Shown: positions 50,312 through 59,569, counted from the first letter of the stretch. The stretch: 64,000 nucleotides of DNA from Burkholderiaceae bacterium (GCA_021166725.1 JAJPES010000065.1:1-64000); one strand, 5' to 3'. Made by a program: numbers and translations. Notes: generated from the letters alone by a model not told the origin.

Positions 50312-52219
50312 ATGAGCGAGCCGGCACGCGGCGCACGCGCATGGGCGACGAAGGCGCTCGCCGCGCTGCTGGGCGCCTTCATCCTCTACACGTCGGCCTT
50401 CGGCGCCTTCGAGGGCCTGATCCAGCGCGCGATCTTCCTCGCGCTGGTCGTGTGCCTGGGGCTGCTGATGTTCCCGCTGGGCGCCGGCAGGCCCTGGCGG
50501 CCCGCTGCAATCGTCGTCGACGCGTTGCTCGCGGCGGCGACGCTGGCCGCCTGCGGCTACGTCGTCGTGCACTACGACGAGATCATGACGAGCCTGCCGA
50601 CGGCGACGCCGCTCGACGTCGCGCTCACGGTCGGCATCGTCGTCGCAGTGCTCGAAGTCTCGCGACGCGCGATCGGCAGCATCTTTCCGGCGATCGCGCT
50701 GGCCGGCATCGCCTATGCGCTGTTCGGGCAGTACGTTCCGGGTTCGCTCGGGCATCGCGGCTTCGACATACAGTTCGTCACCGAGACGCTGCTGCTCGGC
50801 GACCTCGGTATCTGGGGACTGCTCGTCGGCGTAGCGAGCACGACGATCGGCGCGTTCATTCTCTTCGGCAGCGTGCTGCTGTTCACCGGCGGCGGGCAGA
50901 CCTTCATGGAGCTGGCGGTGCGCCTGAGCGGACGCAGCCCCGGCGGCGCAGCCAAGATCGCCACCGTCGCCTCGGGCCTGTTCGGTACGATCAGCGGCAG
51001 CGCGGTGGCCAACGTCGCCACCACCGGCAACTTCACCATTCCGCTGATGAAGCGGCTCGGCTATCCGCCCGCGCTCGCCGGCGGCATCGAGGCGGTCGCT
51101 TCCACCGGCGGACAGATCGCGCCGCCCGTGATGGGCGCCGCCGCCTTCGTGATGGCGGAGATCATCGGGCGCAGCTACTTCGACATCGCGAAGTCCGCCG
51201 TGCTGCCGGCGTTCCTGTTCTATCTCGGCTGCTTCGCCACCATCCACTTCATCGCGCTCGACCGCGGGCTGCGCGTCGTTCCCGAGGACGAAATGCCCGC
51301 GTGGCGCACCGTGCTCGCACCTCGGCGAACGATTCCGATCGTCGCCGCCTTCGCGGCGCTGCTCTACGGCGTGCTCACCGGCCGCTCGGTGCAGAGCGCC
51401 GCCTTCTTCGGCGTCGTCGGCCTGTTCGCCTCCTACCTGCTGCTGAACGTGCGTTCGGTCGCGGACCTCGGCCGCTCGCTGCGCGTGATCGTCGACAGCC
51501 TGGAGGACGCCGGCAAGGCGCTCGTGATGATCGGCGTGCTGCTCGCCGGCGCGCAGATCCTCGTGAGCATGGTCAACATGACCGGGCTCGGCGTTGCCCT
51601 GTCGTCGATGATCGTCGCGCTGGCGGCCAACGAGATCTGGCTCATCGCGCTCGTCACCGCGCTCGTCTGCACGGTGCTCGGCATGGGCATGCCGACCACC
51701 GCCGCCTACGTGCTGGTGGCCGCCGTGCTTGCGCCTGCGCTGACCAAGGTCGGCCTGGACCCGATCGTCGCGCACATGTTCGTGTTCTATTACGCGACCA
51801 TCTCGGTGATCACGCCGCCCGTGTGCGTTGCGGTGTTCGTCGCCGCCGGCATCGCGCAGACGAACTGGCTTTCGGTGGCGCGCGAAGCGGTCAAGCTCGG
51901 AGCGGTCACCTATGTGATCCCGTTCATGTTCATCGCCTATCCGGGCATGCTGGCCACCGGCAGCGCGCTCGATTTCTTCGAGGCGATCGTCTCCGGTACC
52001 GTGTTCACCATGGCCTTCGCGATGTTCTTCGGCGGAGCGCGTTTCTTCGCTTCCCGCCTTCTCAACGCGGCGGTGTTGCTGGCGATCGCGCTGCTGTCGG
52101 CGTTGCCCACCTGGTACGGACTGGGCGTGTCCACCGTCGGCCTGCTGTTGCTCTGGACGATGCGTCGAAGCCGCCTGCATGCTCCGGTCCATGCAGCGGC
52201 GTCCGAAGTAGCCCGATGA
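50312..52219 (+). CDS. TRAP transporter permease, fused 4TM/12TM type
   Basis: 635 residues combining the DctQ-like N-terminal helices and the DctM-like C-terminal part in one chain, as usual for TAXI systems. Landmarks are GSAVANVATTGNFTIPLMKRLGYPPALAGGIEAVASTGGQ and GMGMPTTAAYVLVAAVLAPAL. It is the membrane half of the transporter served by the TAXI protein upstream. Its stop overlaps the dehydrogenase start by 4 bases. Confidence 0.92.
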   Translation: MSEPARGARAWATKALAALLGAFILYTSAFGAFEGLIQRAIFLALVVCLGLLMFPLGAGRPWRPAAIVVDALLAAATLAACGYVVVHYDEIMTSLPTATPLDVALTVGIVVAVLEVSRRAIGSIFPAIALAGIAYALFGQYVPGSLGHRGFDIQFVTETLLLGDLGIWGLLVGVASTTIGAFILFGSVLLFTGGGQTFMELAVRLSGRSPGGAAKIATVASGLFGTISGSAVANVATTGNFTIPLMKRLGYPPALAGGIEAVASTGGQIAPPVMGAAAFVMAEIIGRSYFDIAKSAVLPAFLFYLGCFATIHFIALDRGLRVVPEDEMPAWRTVLAPRRTIPIVAAFAALLYGVLTGRSVQSAAFFGVVGLFASYLLLNVRSVADLGRSLRVIVDSLEDAGKALVMIGVLLAGAQILVSMVNMTGLGVALSSMIVALAANEIWLIALVTALVCTVLGMGMPTTAAYVLVAAVLAPALTKVGLDPIVAHMFVFYYATISVITPPVCVAVFVAAGIAQTNWLSVAREAVKLGAVTYVIPFMFIAYPGMLATGSALDFFEAIVSGTVFTMAFAMFFGGARFFASRLLNAAVLLAIALLSALPTWYGLGVSTVGLLLLWTMRRSRLHAPVHAAASEVAR

Positions 52220-53133
52220 CAACCGGAGAGACAATAGCGACCGTTGCCGTGGTCGGATGCGGCACCGTCGGCGCGAGCTGGGCGGCGCTGTTCGTCGCGC
52301 ACGGTCTGCAGGTGCAGGCAACCGATCCGGCGCCGGGCGCAGAAGCGCGTCTGCGCGAATTCGTCGAGCGGGCGCGTGAGCCGCTGCGCGCCCTCGGCCA
52401 CGCGGGCGAGGGGCGGCTCGATTTCACGAGCGAGCTCGAGCAGGCGATCGATGGTGCGCACTTCGTGCAGGAGAACGCACCGGAGAACGAAGACACGAAG
52501 CGCGCGCTGCTCGCACGCATCGATCGCCTCGCCCCGCCCGAGGTCATCGTCGCCGGAAGCACGTCGTCGCTGCTGCGCAGCCGTCTCGTCGTCGACTGCG
52601 TGCATCGACGCCGGCACATCTGCGCGCATCCGTTCAATCCGCCGCACCTCGTGCCGCTGGTCGAGATCGTCGGCGAGGACGACGAAGTCGTGCAGCGCGC
52701 GGTTCGTTTCTACCGGGGGCTCGGCCGGCATCCGATCGTCCTGCGAAAGGAGATGCCCGGCCATGTCGCGAACCGCATGGCGTCGGCGCTGTGGCGCGAG
52801 GCGGTGTACCTCGTCGAGCAGGGGGTTGCCAGCGTCGAGGACATCGACGCCGCGGTAACGCACGGCCCGGGCTTGCGCTGGGCGATCTTCGGTCCGCACC
52901 TCACCTACCATCTCGGTGGTGGCGAGGGTGGCATCGAGCATTACCTCGAGCACCTGGGTCCGAGCCAGGCGCGCCGCTGGGCGTCGCTCGGCGCGCCGGT
53001 GCTCGACGATGCGACGAAGCGCGCGCTGGTCGACGGCGTGCTGGAGGAGGCAGCCGGGCGTTCGGTCGGCGAGCTCGAACGAGCCCGCGACGCCGCGCTG
53101 GTCGCCCTGCTGCGAACGCTCGTCCGCCGCTGA
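52216..53133 (+). CDS. 3-hydroxyacyl-CoA dehydrogenase family NAD-dependent oxidoreductase
   Basis: 305 residues. The NAD motif is AVVGCGTVGASWAALFVAHG (about 11-30). The catalytic histidine sits in CAHPFNPPHLVPLVEIV, and the C-terminal helical domain begins KEMPGHVANRMASALWREA. Length and motifs resemble L-carnitine dehydrogenase or L-gulonate 3-dehydrogenase more than fatty-acid enzymes. Its coupling to the TAXI-TRAP genes suggests that it oxidises the imported hydroxy acid or its CoA ester. Confidence 0.87.
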   Translation: MTTGETIATVAVVGCGTVGASWAALFVAHGLQVQATDPAPGAEARLREFVERAREPLRALGHAGEGRLDFTSELEQAIDGAHFVQENAPENEDTKRALLARIDRLAPPEVIVAGSTSSLLRSRLVVDCVHRRRHICAHPFNPPHLVPLVEIVGEDDEVVQRAVRFYRGLGRHPIVLRKEMPGHVANRMASALWREAVYLVEQGVASVEDIDAAVTHGPGLRWAIFGPHLTYHLGGGEGGIEHYLEHLGPSQARRWASLGAPVLDDATKRALVDGVLEEAAGRSVGELERARDAALVALLRTLVRR

Positions 53134-53218
53134 GCGGCGGCCCGGGCCGCGTTTCCCCGCGGATCGGCGATCATTCGGCCCAGGTGCCAGCCTGCTCGCG
53201 CTCGTGCGAGCCCGCCCG

Positions 53219-54256
53219 ATGATCCTTTCGCCATGCCGAGCCGCGTGGTCCGCCAGCGCGCAGCGCTTCCCCGCGTTGCGTGCGGTGCTGGCCTGCCTGT
53301 TCGCAGTTGCGGCACTGTCGGCCGGCTGCTCGGGTCGCTCCTCGACGCCGTTGCAGGGCTACGTCGAAGGCGAGTTCGTGCTCGTCGCCTCGCCCTACGG
53401 CGGCACGCTCGAGCGCCTTTCGGTGGCACGCGGCGGCACGGTGAAGCGCGGCGATGCGCTGTTCAAGATCGAGGACTCCTTCGAGCAGGCGGCCGTCGAC
53501 GAGGCGCAGGCGCGCGTCGAGGCGGCGCAGGCGCAGATCGAGAACCTGAGTGCCTCGCGTCGCGTCGCCGAAATCGACGCGCTGCAGCAGCAGGCGGCCG
53601 CAGCTCGCGCGTCGCTCGCGTTGTCGGAGGAAACGCTCCGGCAGCAGCAGCGGCTTCGTTCGCAGGGCTTCGTCTCGCAGGCGAGCCTCGATGCTGCGCG
53701 CTCGGCGAAAGAAAGGGACGCGGCCCAGCTTGCACAGGCGCAGGCGCAGGTGCGCAATGCGCAGGCGAGCATCGGACGCGAGCCGGAGATCGCGGCCGCG
53801 CGCGCCGAGCTGGAGGCGGCGCGCGCGGCGTACCAGCAGGCGGCTACGCGCGTCGAGCAGAAGGCGCCCGTCGCGCCTGCCGATGCGGTGGTGGCCGACA
53901 CGTATTTCCACGTCGGCGAGTCGGTGCCGGCGGGCGCGCCCGTCGTGAGCCTGCTGCCCCCGCACAACGTGAAGCTGCGCTTCTTCGTGCCGCAGGCACG
54001 GGTGGGCGCGCTGCGCATCGGCGATGCCGTGCGCGCGCATTGCGACGGATGCGAGATGCCGATCGACGCGCGCGTGTCGTTCATCGCGCCGCGCGCCGAG
54101 TACACGCCGCCGGTGATCTACGGCGAGAATGCGCGCCAGAAGCTCGTCTTCCTGGTGGAGGCGCGACCCTCGCCCACCGCGGCGGCACGCCTGCACCCCG
54201 GGCAGCCGCTCGACGTCGAGCTTCTCGGCACGCAGCAGGGCGGAGCACCCGGGTGA
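53219..54256 (+). CDS. HlyD-type membrane fusion lipoprotein of an ABC efflux system
   Basis: 345 residues. A lipobox (LSAGC, about Cys36) predicts inner-membrane lipid anchoring. The biotinyl-lipoyl half VEGEFVLVASPYGGTLERLSVARGGTVKRGDALFKIED, a long coiled coil of about 120 residues rich in Ala, Gln and Glu, and the returning lipoyl strand VADTYFHVGESVPAGAPVVSL are classic. It links the ABC exporter encoded next to an outer-membrane channel. The downstream ATPase begins 31 bases later. Confidence 0.9.
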   Translation: MILSPCRAAWSASAQRFPALRAVLACLFAVAALSAGCSGRSSTPLQGYVEGEFVLVASPYGGTLERLSVARGGTVKRGDALFKIEDSFEQAAVDEAQARVEAAQAQIENLSASRRVAEIDALQQQAAAARASLALSEETLRQQQRLRSQGFVSQASLDAARSAKERDAAQLAQAQAQVRNAQASIGREPEIAAARAELEAARAAYQQAATRVEQKAPVAPADAVVADTYFHVGESVPAGAPVVSLLPPHNVKLRFFVPQARVGALRIGDAVRAHCDGCEMPIDARVSFIAPRAEYTPPVIYGENARQKLVFLVEARPSPTAAARLHPGQPLDVELLGTQQGGAPG

Positions 54257-54287
54257 CGCGGGGCCGGCAGCGACCGGAGGCGCGCCA

Positions 54288-55283
54288 GTGAGCGAAACGC
54301 GCGTGCCCGACGCCGATCCAGGGGGCCCGGCACTCGCGATCGACGTAGTCGGGCTGGACAAGCATTTCGGCGACAAGCACGTCGTCGTCGACCTGTCGCT
54401 GCAGGTGCGCGAAGGGGAGATCTTCGGCTTCCTCGGGCCGAACGGCAGCGGCAAGACGACGTCGATCCGGATGATGTGCGGGCTGCTGCGCCCCGACAGC
54501 GGTAGCGGCACCTGCCTGGGTTACGACGTGATCCACCAGACCGAACAGATCAAGCGTCGCGTCGGCTACATGACGCAGCGCTTCTCGCTGTGGGAAGACC
54601 TGACGATCGCGGAGAACCTCGACTTCGTGGCGCGCATGTACGAGGTGCCCCGGCGGCGCGAGGCGGTCGCCCGCGCTCTTCGCGCGCTCGGCCTGGCCGA
54701 CCGAAGCGCGCAGCTCGCCGGCGCGTTGTCGGGCGGCTGGAAGCAGCGCCTCGCGCTCGCCGCGTGCCTGCTGCACCAGCCGCGCCTGCTGCTGCTCGAC
54801 GAGCCCACGGCCGGCGTCGACCCGAAGGCGCGCCGCGATTTCTGGGACGAGATCCACCGGCTCGCCGCCGGCGGCATCTCGGTGCTCGTCTCGACGCACT
54901 ACATGGACGAGGCCGAGCGCTGCCATCGCCTGGCCTACATCGCCGAGGGGCGGCTGCTCGCGCAGGGCACCGCCGACGAGGTGATCGCCGGGCAGCATAT
55001 CGCCGCGTGGTCGGTGGCCGGGCGCGATGCGCCCGACGAGGTCGCGCGGCTTCGCGCGTTGCCCGGCGTCGTTCGCGTCACCTCGTTCGGCAACACGCTG
55101 CACGTCACCGGCCACGATGCCGCGCTGCTCGAACAGAGCATGCAGTCGGTTGCGCTGCGCGAGCACCTGCACGTGCAACGCATCGAACCGACGCTCGAGG
55201 ATGCGTTCATCAGCCTGATGGACGCGCCGGCAGCCGGTCGCACGCCGCGGGCGCGCCCCGTCGCGGACGGCGCATCGAGGTGA
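54288..55283 (+). CDS. ABC efflux transporter ATP-binding protein
   Basis: 331 residues from GTG 54288. It has Walker A FLGPNGSGKTTSIRMM, signature LSGGWKQRLALAACLLH, Walker B LLLLDEPTAGVDP and switch histidine LVSTHYMDEAERCH. The C-terminal extension is typical of drug-type (DRA/YbhF) ATPases. It has one ATPase domain, unlike YbhF with two. The stop overlaps the permease start by 4 bases. Confidence 0.9.
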   Translation: MSETRVPDADPGGPALAIDVVGLDKHFGDKHVVVDLSLQVREGEIFGFLGPNGSGKTTSIRMMCGLLRPDSGSGTCLGYDVIHQTEQIKRRVGYMTQRFSLWEDLTIAENLDFVARMYEVPRRREAVARALRALGLADRSAQLAGALSGGWKQRLALAACLLHQPRLLLLDEPTAGVDPKARRDFWDEIHRLAAGGISVLVSTHYMDEAERCHRLAYIAEGRLLAQGTADEVIAGQHIAAWSVAGRDAPDEVARLRALPGVVRVTSFGNTLHVTGHDAALLEQSMQSVALREHLHVQRIEPTLEDAFISLMDAPAAGRTPRARPVADGASR

Positions 55284-56413
55284 CGCGCTTTTCGCCGAGC
55301 CGCTGGTGGGGCATCGTCGTCAAGGAGTTCATCCAGCTCCAGCGCGACCGACTCACCTTCGGCATGATCGTCGGCATCCCGGTGATGCAGCTGCTGCTGT
55401 TCGGCTTCGCGATCAACACCGATCCGCGGCACCTGCCCACCGTCGTGCTCGCGCTCGACCACAGCGTCTTCTCGCGCAGCATCGTCGCCGGCCTGCAGAA
55501 CACCGGCTACTTCGAGGTGGTCGCCTCGGCGCGCTCGTCCGAAGAAGTCGACGAGATGCTCTCGCGCGGCGACGTGCAGTTCGCAGTGACGATTCCCGAG
55601 GACTTCTCGCGCCGCCTCGTGCGCGGCGAGCGGCCCGCGCTGCTGGTCGAGGCCGACGCAACGGACCCGGCCGCCACCGGCGCCGCGCTCGCTTCGCTCG
55701 ACACGATGGTCGCGGCGGTCGTCGCGCGCGATGCAACGGGCGTGCTGCTGCCGCGCGCGCCGCCGCCGTCGCCGGTCGAGCTGCGGCTGCACCGTCGCTA
55801 CAACCCCGAAGGCATCACCCAGTACAACATCGTTCCGGGGCTGCTCGGCGTGATCCTCACGATGACGATGGTGATGATGACGAGCCTGGCGCTGACGCGC
55901 GAACGCGAGCGGGGCACCTGGGAGAACCTGATCGCCACGCCGGCGCTGCCGATCGAGGTGATGACCGGCAAGATCGTCCCCTACGTGGCGATCGGGCTCG
56001 TGCAGGTCGGGCTGGTGCTGGCCGCCGCGCGCTGGGTGTTCGACATTCCACTGCGCGGCAGCCTCTTCGTGCTGTTCGCCGCTGTGCTGCTGTTCATTGC
56101 GACGAACCTGGTGCTCGGCATCACCTTCTCGTCGATCGCGCGCAACCAGCTGCAGGCGCTGCAGATGACGATCTTCTTCTTCCTGCCGTCGATCCTGCTG
56201 TCGGGCTTCATGTTCCCGTTTCGCGGCATGCCCGAGTGGGCGCAATGGCTGGGGTCGCTGCTGCCGCTGACGCACTTCCTCGTGCTCGTGCGCGGCATCC
56301 TGCTCAAGGGCAACGGCTGGCACGAGCTGTGGCCGCAGGTGTGGCCGATCGCGCTGTTCGCGGTCGTGGCGGTCGCCGTGGGGCTGCGATTCTATCGCAG
56401 GACGCTGGACTGA
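55280..56413 (+). CDS. ABC-2 type efflux permease
   Basis: 377 residues from GTG 55280. One N-terminal helix (LTFGMIVGIPVMQLLLFGFAI) is followed by a large periplasmic domain, then five helices, with GLLGVILTMTMVMMTSLALTRERERGTWENLIATP as the YhhJ/YbhS signature region. Together with the HlyD-type protein and ATPase it should export a hydrophobic compound or drug. A second permease (YbhR-like) is absent, so it may act as a homodimer. Confidence 0.9.
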   Translation: MTRFSPSRWWGIVVKEFIQLQRDRLTFGMIVGIPVMQLLLFGFAINTDPRHLPTVVLALDHSVFSRSIVAGLQNTGYFEVVASARSSEEVDEMLSRGDVQFAVTIPEDFSRRLVRGERPALLVEADATDPAATGAALASLDTMVAAVVARDATGVLLPRAPPPSPVELRLHRRYNPEGITQYNIVPGLLGVILTMTMVMMTSLALTRERERGTWENLIATPALPIEVMTGKIVPYVAIGLVQVGLVLAAARWVFDIPLRGSLFVLFAAVLLFIATNLVLGITFSSIARNQLQALQMTIFFFLPSILLSGFMFPFRGMPEWAQWLGSLLPLTHFLVLVRGILLKGNGWHELWPQVWPIALFAVVAVAVGLRFYRRTLD

Positions 56414-56435
56414 CGATGCGCCGGAGCTCCGGCGT

Positions 56436-57272
56436 TCAGAGCATCTCGAGCGGCGTCGGCCCGTCGGGCGGCGCGAACAGTCGATCGAGCTCGTCGGACT
56501 CCTGAGGCGACAGCGGCCGCTGCAGCACCTCGGCGTTCTCGCGCAGGCGTTCGCGGTGTGAGGTTTTCGGGATCGCGATCACGCCGGGCTTCGACAGCAG
56601 CCACGCGAGCGCGAGCTGCGCCGGCGTGCGTTCGACGCGTTTCGCCATCTCCTGCAGTCGCCGGTCTCGCAGCAGCCTTGCCTGCTCGATCGGCGAATAG
56701 GCCATCACCGGGATCGAGCGCTCGCGCAGCCACGGCAGCAGGTCCCATTCGATGCCGCGCCGGCCGAGGTTGTAGAGCAGCTGGTGGGCGGCACAATGCG
56801 TGCCGTCGGGCAGCGACCACAGCTCGCGCATCTCGCCGAGGTCGAGATTGCTCACGCCCCAATGGCGGATCTTTCCCGCGCGGCGCAGCGCCTCGAAACC
56901 CTCGACGGTGTCGGCGAGCGCAAAACTGCCGCTCCAGTGCAGCAGATACAGGTCGATGCAGTCGGTGCGCAGCCGCTTCAAGCTGCGCTCGCAGGCGGCA
57001 ACGCTGCCGTCGCGTGAAGCGTTCGACGGCAGCACTTTGGTGACCAGGAAAACCTGGTCGCGCCGTCCGCCGATTGCTTCGCCGACCAGCGATTCGGAGC
57101 GTCCGTCGCCGTACATCTCGGCGGTGTCGATCACCGTGAGCCCGAGGTCGAGGCCGAGGCGGATGGTGGCGATCTCCTCGGCACGCGCGGCGCCCGTCTC
57201 GCCCAGGTTCCACGTGCCCATGCCGAGCGCGGCAAGGCGCTCGCCTCCGGGGAGGGGGACAGTGGAAGTCAT
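56436..57272 (-). CDS. Aldo/keto reductase
   Basis: 278 residues forming a TIM barrel. The catalytic tetrad is visible: D in VIDTAEMYGDG with the tyrosine, K in FLVTKVLPSNA and H in YLLHWSGS. The NADPH-binding C-terminus has IAIPKTSHRERLRENAEVL. It resembles YeaE-type methylglyoxal reductases. ATG 57272 gives the conserved N-terminus. It is convergent with the ABC permease and divergent from the RHH antitoxin gene. Confidence 0.9.
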   Translation of the reverse strand: MTSTVPLPGGERLAALGMGTWNLGETGAARAEEIATIRLGLDLGLTVIDTAEMYGDGRSESLVGEAIGGRRDQVFLVTKVLPSNASRDGSVAACERSLKRLRTDCIDLYLLHWSGSFALADTVEGFEALRRAGKIRHWGVSNLDLGEMRELWSLPDGTHCAAHQLLYNLGRRGIEWDLLPWLRERSIPVMAYSPIEQARLLRDRRLQEMAKRVERTPAQLALAWLLSKPGVIAIPKTSHRERLRENAEVLQRPLSPQESDELDRLFAPPDGPTPLEML

Positions 57273-57349
57273 CGGTTGACGATACTCCGGCCCGAATTGC
57301 GCCGCCTGGAGGACGAATGCGAGATGTCTCGAGATGGCAGCGTTCGATA

Positions 57350-57365
57350 TGTACTGTACATTACA
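57350..57365. promoter_or_regulatory. Overlapping palindromes upstream of the RHH-PIN pair
   Basis: TGTACTGTACA (57350-57360) is a perfect palindrome around one base, and TGTA-CAT-TACA (57355-57365) overlaps it. They lie directly before the antitoxin ATG at 57369, as expected for an autoregulated toxin-antitoxin operator. Confidence 0.55.
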
Positions 57366-57368
57366 GAA

Positions 57369-57671
57369 ATGACACAGATCAACCTGCACGTTACCCCTGA
57401 TTTCGAAGAAGCCCTCGAGGCGCTGATGCGTGGCCGTGCGCTGCGGAGCAAGTCCGAAGCGATCCGGCACGCGGTGCAGGAGGCCGCGGCGCCATATCTC
57501 GCCGTGCCTCCACGGGATTTCTCGTTGTTGCAAGGACTGCTGCTGCGCAGGTGCGCCAAGAAAGGCGAAGCGACCGGTCGTCCGATTGCCGAGTTGGAAC
57601 GCGAGATCGACGACGAGATGGACCGCGCGCTGGCGCCTCGCCTGCCGGCGCCGAGCAAGCGCGCGAAATGA
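57369..57671 (+). CDS. Ribbon-helix-helix antitoxin of an RHH-PIN pair
   Basis: 100 residues from ATG 57369. The N-terminal strand MTQINLHVTPDFEEALEALM and helix LRSKSEAIRHAVQEAAAPY form a ribbon-helix-helix DNA-binding fold. The charged C-terminus (LEREIDDEMDRAL) would wrap the toxin. An earlier in-frame start would place the palindromic operator inside the gene and is not preferred. Its stop overlaps the PIN start by 4 bases. Confidence 0.82.
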   Translation: MTQINLHVTPDFEEALEALMRGRALRSKSEAIRHAVQEAAAPYLAVPPRDFSLLQGLLLRRCAKKGEATGRPIAELEREIDDEMDRALAPRLPAPSKRAK

Positions 57672-58078
57672 TCGTCGATACCTCCGTCGTCGTGGCACTT
57701 GCGGCCGGCGAGGCGAGCACCGGCTGGATCCGCAAGACGCTCGACGAACATGCCAGCGCTGCGTTGCGCATGTCCTGGGTGAACATCGCCGAGTGCGGAA
57801 TGGTGCTCGAGCGCGCCGTGAGCGGCTCGTCCGAAGCCCTCGAAAGCGCGCTGGCCGCTATCGGCATCGAAGCGCTCGAGGCCGATTACTCCATCCTGCG
57901 GCTGGCGATCGACGCCCGGGCGCGCTACCCACTGAACTTCGGCGATTGCTTCGCTTACGCGCATGCGCGTGCTCGAAACGAACCGCTGCTCACGCTGGAC
58001 CGGGACTTCCTCGCTACCGATCTCGTCGACGTGTTGCACCCCCGGGCCCGTTCGCGCGGAGCGCGCGCAACGCGCTGA
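57668..58078 (+). CDS. VapC-like PIN-domain toxin
   Basis: 136 residues. Metal-binding acids are D4 (MIVDTSVVV), E42 (NIAECGMVLER), D93 (LNFGDCFAYAHA) and D111/D113 (LLTLDRDFLATDL), all conserved. It should be an RNA-cleaving toxin held by the RHH antitoxin encoded just upstream. The last 12 residues are an Arg/Ala-rich overrun. It is a different subfamily from the PIN protein at 0.9 kb. Confidence 0.87.
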   Translation: MIVDTSVVVALAAGEASTGWIRKTLDEHASAALRMSWVNIAECGMVLERAVSGSSEALESALAAIGIEALEADYSILRLAIDARARYPLNFGDCFAYAHARARNEPLLTLDRDFLATDLVDVLHPRARSRGARATR

Positions 58079-58099
58079 CATCGCGCGCCTGCACGCCGC

Positions 58100-59035
58100 T
58101 CAGAATCGCGCCTCGGCGATCATCCGGCGGCGCATCGCCTCGTCCGGCATCACGCCCATGCCCGCCTGCGCATTCGCGCGCATGTGGTCCGGATTCCCCG
58201 TCCCCGGAATCGCGCAGGTCACCGCGGGGTGCGACACGACGAACTTCAGCAGCAACTGCGCCCAGCTGTCGCAGCCGATCTCGCTCGCCCACGAGGGCAG
58301 TGGCCGGTCGCGCAGCGAGCGCAGCAGCCCTCCGCCGCCGAACGGTCGATTGACCAGCACGGCGACGCCGCGCTCGGCAGCGAGCGGCAGGATGCGCTCG
58401 TCGGCCGTGCGTTCGTCGATCGAGTAGTTCAACTGCACGAAGTCGAGCGGTTCGGAACGCAGCACCTGCTCGAGCTGCGGATACGCGCTCGACGTGTAGT
58501 GCGTGACGCCGACGTAGCGGATGCGGCCGTTCTCCTTCCATTTGCGCAGCACCGGCAGGTGCGTTCGCCAGTCGACGAGGTTGTGCACCTGCATCAGGTC
58601 GATCGTCTTCGCGCGCAGCAGTAGCAACGACTCCTCCATCTGCCGCAGGCCGGCTTCGCGCCCGGAGGTCCAGACCTTCGTCGCGACGAAGGCACGATCG
58701 CGCGTGCGGGTCTGCTCGAGCAGCCGCCCCGCGACGTCTTCGGCGCGCCCGTACATCGGCGAGCTGTCGACGACCGAGCCGCCGGCGTCGAACAGCGCGA
58801 GCAGCACCTGGCGCAGGCGCTCGTATTCGGCGCCGGTGGGCGCGACGTCGAAACCCTGCCAGGTGCCGCAGCCGATGACGGGGAGCGGCTCGCCGGACGA
58901 CGGGATCGGTTTGCGGTGCATCGTGACATCCCGGGAAGCATCGTGCTGCGCGAAGGTGGGCACGGCGTGACGCGCCAGCGCAACCGCGGCCGCGCCGCGG
59001 GTCGCGATGCCGAGCATACGGCGGCGTGGGTTCAT
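58100..59035 (-). CDS. Exported aldo/keto reductase
   Basis: 311 residues. The N-terminus MNPRRRMLGIATRGAAAVAL resembles a twin-arginine signal (RRRMLGI), ending near TFAQHDA, so the enzyme may act in the periplasm. The barrel keeps VVDSSPMYGRAED, the lysine in FVATKVWTSG and the histidine in MQVHNLVDW. The INXS-like LVNRPFGGGGLLRSL loop and AIPGTGNPDHM place it in the same broad family as the reductase at 57 kb. Substrate unknown. Confidence 0.85.
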   Translation of the reverse strand: MNPRRRMLGIATRGAAAVALARHAVPTFAQHDASRDVTMHRKPIPSSGEPLPVIGCGTWQGFDVAPTGAEYERLRQVLLALFDAGGSVVDSSPMYGRAEDVAGRLLEQTRTRDRAFVATKVWTSGREAGLRQMEESLLLLRAKTIDLMQVHNLVDWRTHLPVLRKWKENGRIRYVGVTHYTSSAYPQLEQVLRSEPLDFVQLNYSIDERTADERILPLAAERGVAVLVNRPFGGGGLLRSLRDRPLPSWASEIGCDSWAQLLLKFVVSHPAVTCAIPGTGNPDHMRANAQAGMGVMPDEAMRRRMIAEARF

Positions 59036-59089
59036 GCTGCCGGTCGCGAGAGTCGTGCCGCCCCGCCCGATGTCGAACGTGCAGCAGTA

Positions 59090-59569
59090 TCAGTGCAGTG
59101 CCCCACGGCAGAAATGCCCGTGCAGCGCCGGACCCATCAGCTCCCGGAACTGCTCGGCCGACATCCGCAGCAGCCGCTCGTGATCGCCGCCCTCCAGGTA
59201 GACGACGTCGTTGTCGTCCAGCTCGTCGTCGACGATCGTCTCGACGCCCCAGGCCATGCCCACCGGCGGCACGGCACCCGGCACGCAGTCTTCGAACATC
59301 GACGCGATGCGCCGCTCGTCGCACAGGTGAAGATGCCTGCGCCCGAGCATGACGGACAACTGCCCGAGCATGACCGACTTGTCGGATGGAACCACCGCGA
59401 GCATGCAGCCCGCATCGTCCTCGAGCAGCACCGACTTGGCGAGCTGGGCCGGCGGTACGTGGGCGCTGCGCGCGGTTTCCGCACTGGTGCGGCTCGGCTC
59501 GTGCTCGCAGATCTCGTATTCCGTACCGTGGCTGTCGAGGTAATCGGTCAGGCGATGGGAGATCGACAT
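59090..59569 (-). CDS. YbaK/ProX-type aminoacyl-tRNA deacylase
   Basis: 159 residues covering the YbaK/EbsC fold: EYEICEHEPSRTSAETARSAHVP, QLAKSVLLEDDAGCMLAVVPSDKSV with the conserved lysine, and CVPGAVPPVGMAWGVETIVDD. Members hydrolyse mischarged tRNAs such as Cys-tRNA(Pro), though some have other roles. It stands alone. The 156-base gap to queC holds a small hairpin (59612-59628) but no recognisable riboswitch. Confidence 0.87.
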   Translation of the reverse strand: MSISHRLTDYLDSHGTEYEICEHEPSRTSAETARSAHVPPAQLAKSVLLEDDAGCMLAVVPSDKSVMLGQLSVMLGRRHLHLCDERRIASMFEDCVPGAVPPVGMAWGVETIVDDELDDNDVVYLEGGDHERLLRMSAEQFRELMGPALHGHFCRGALH

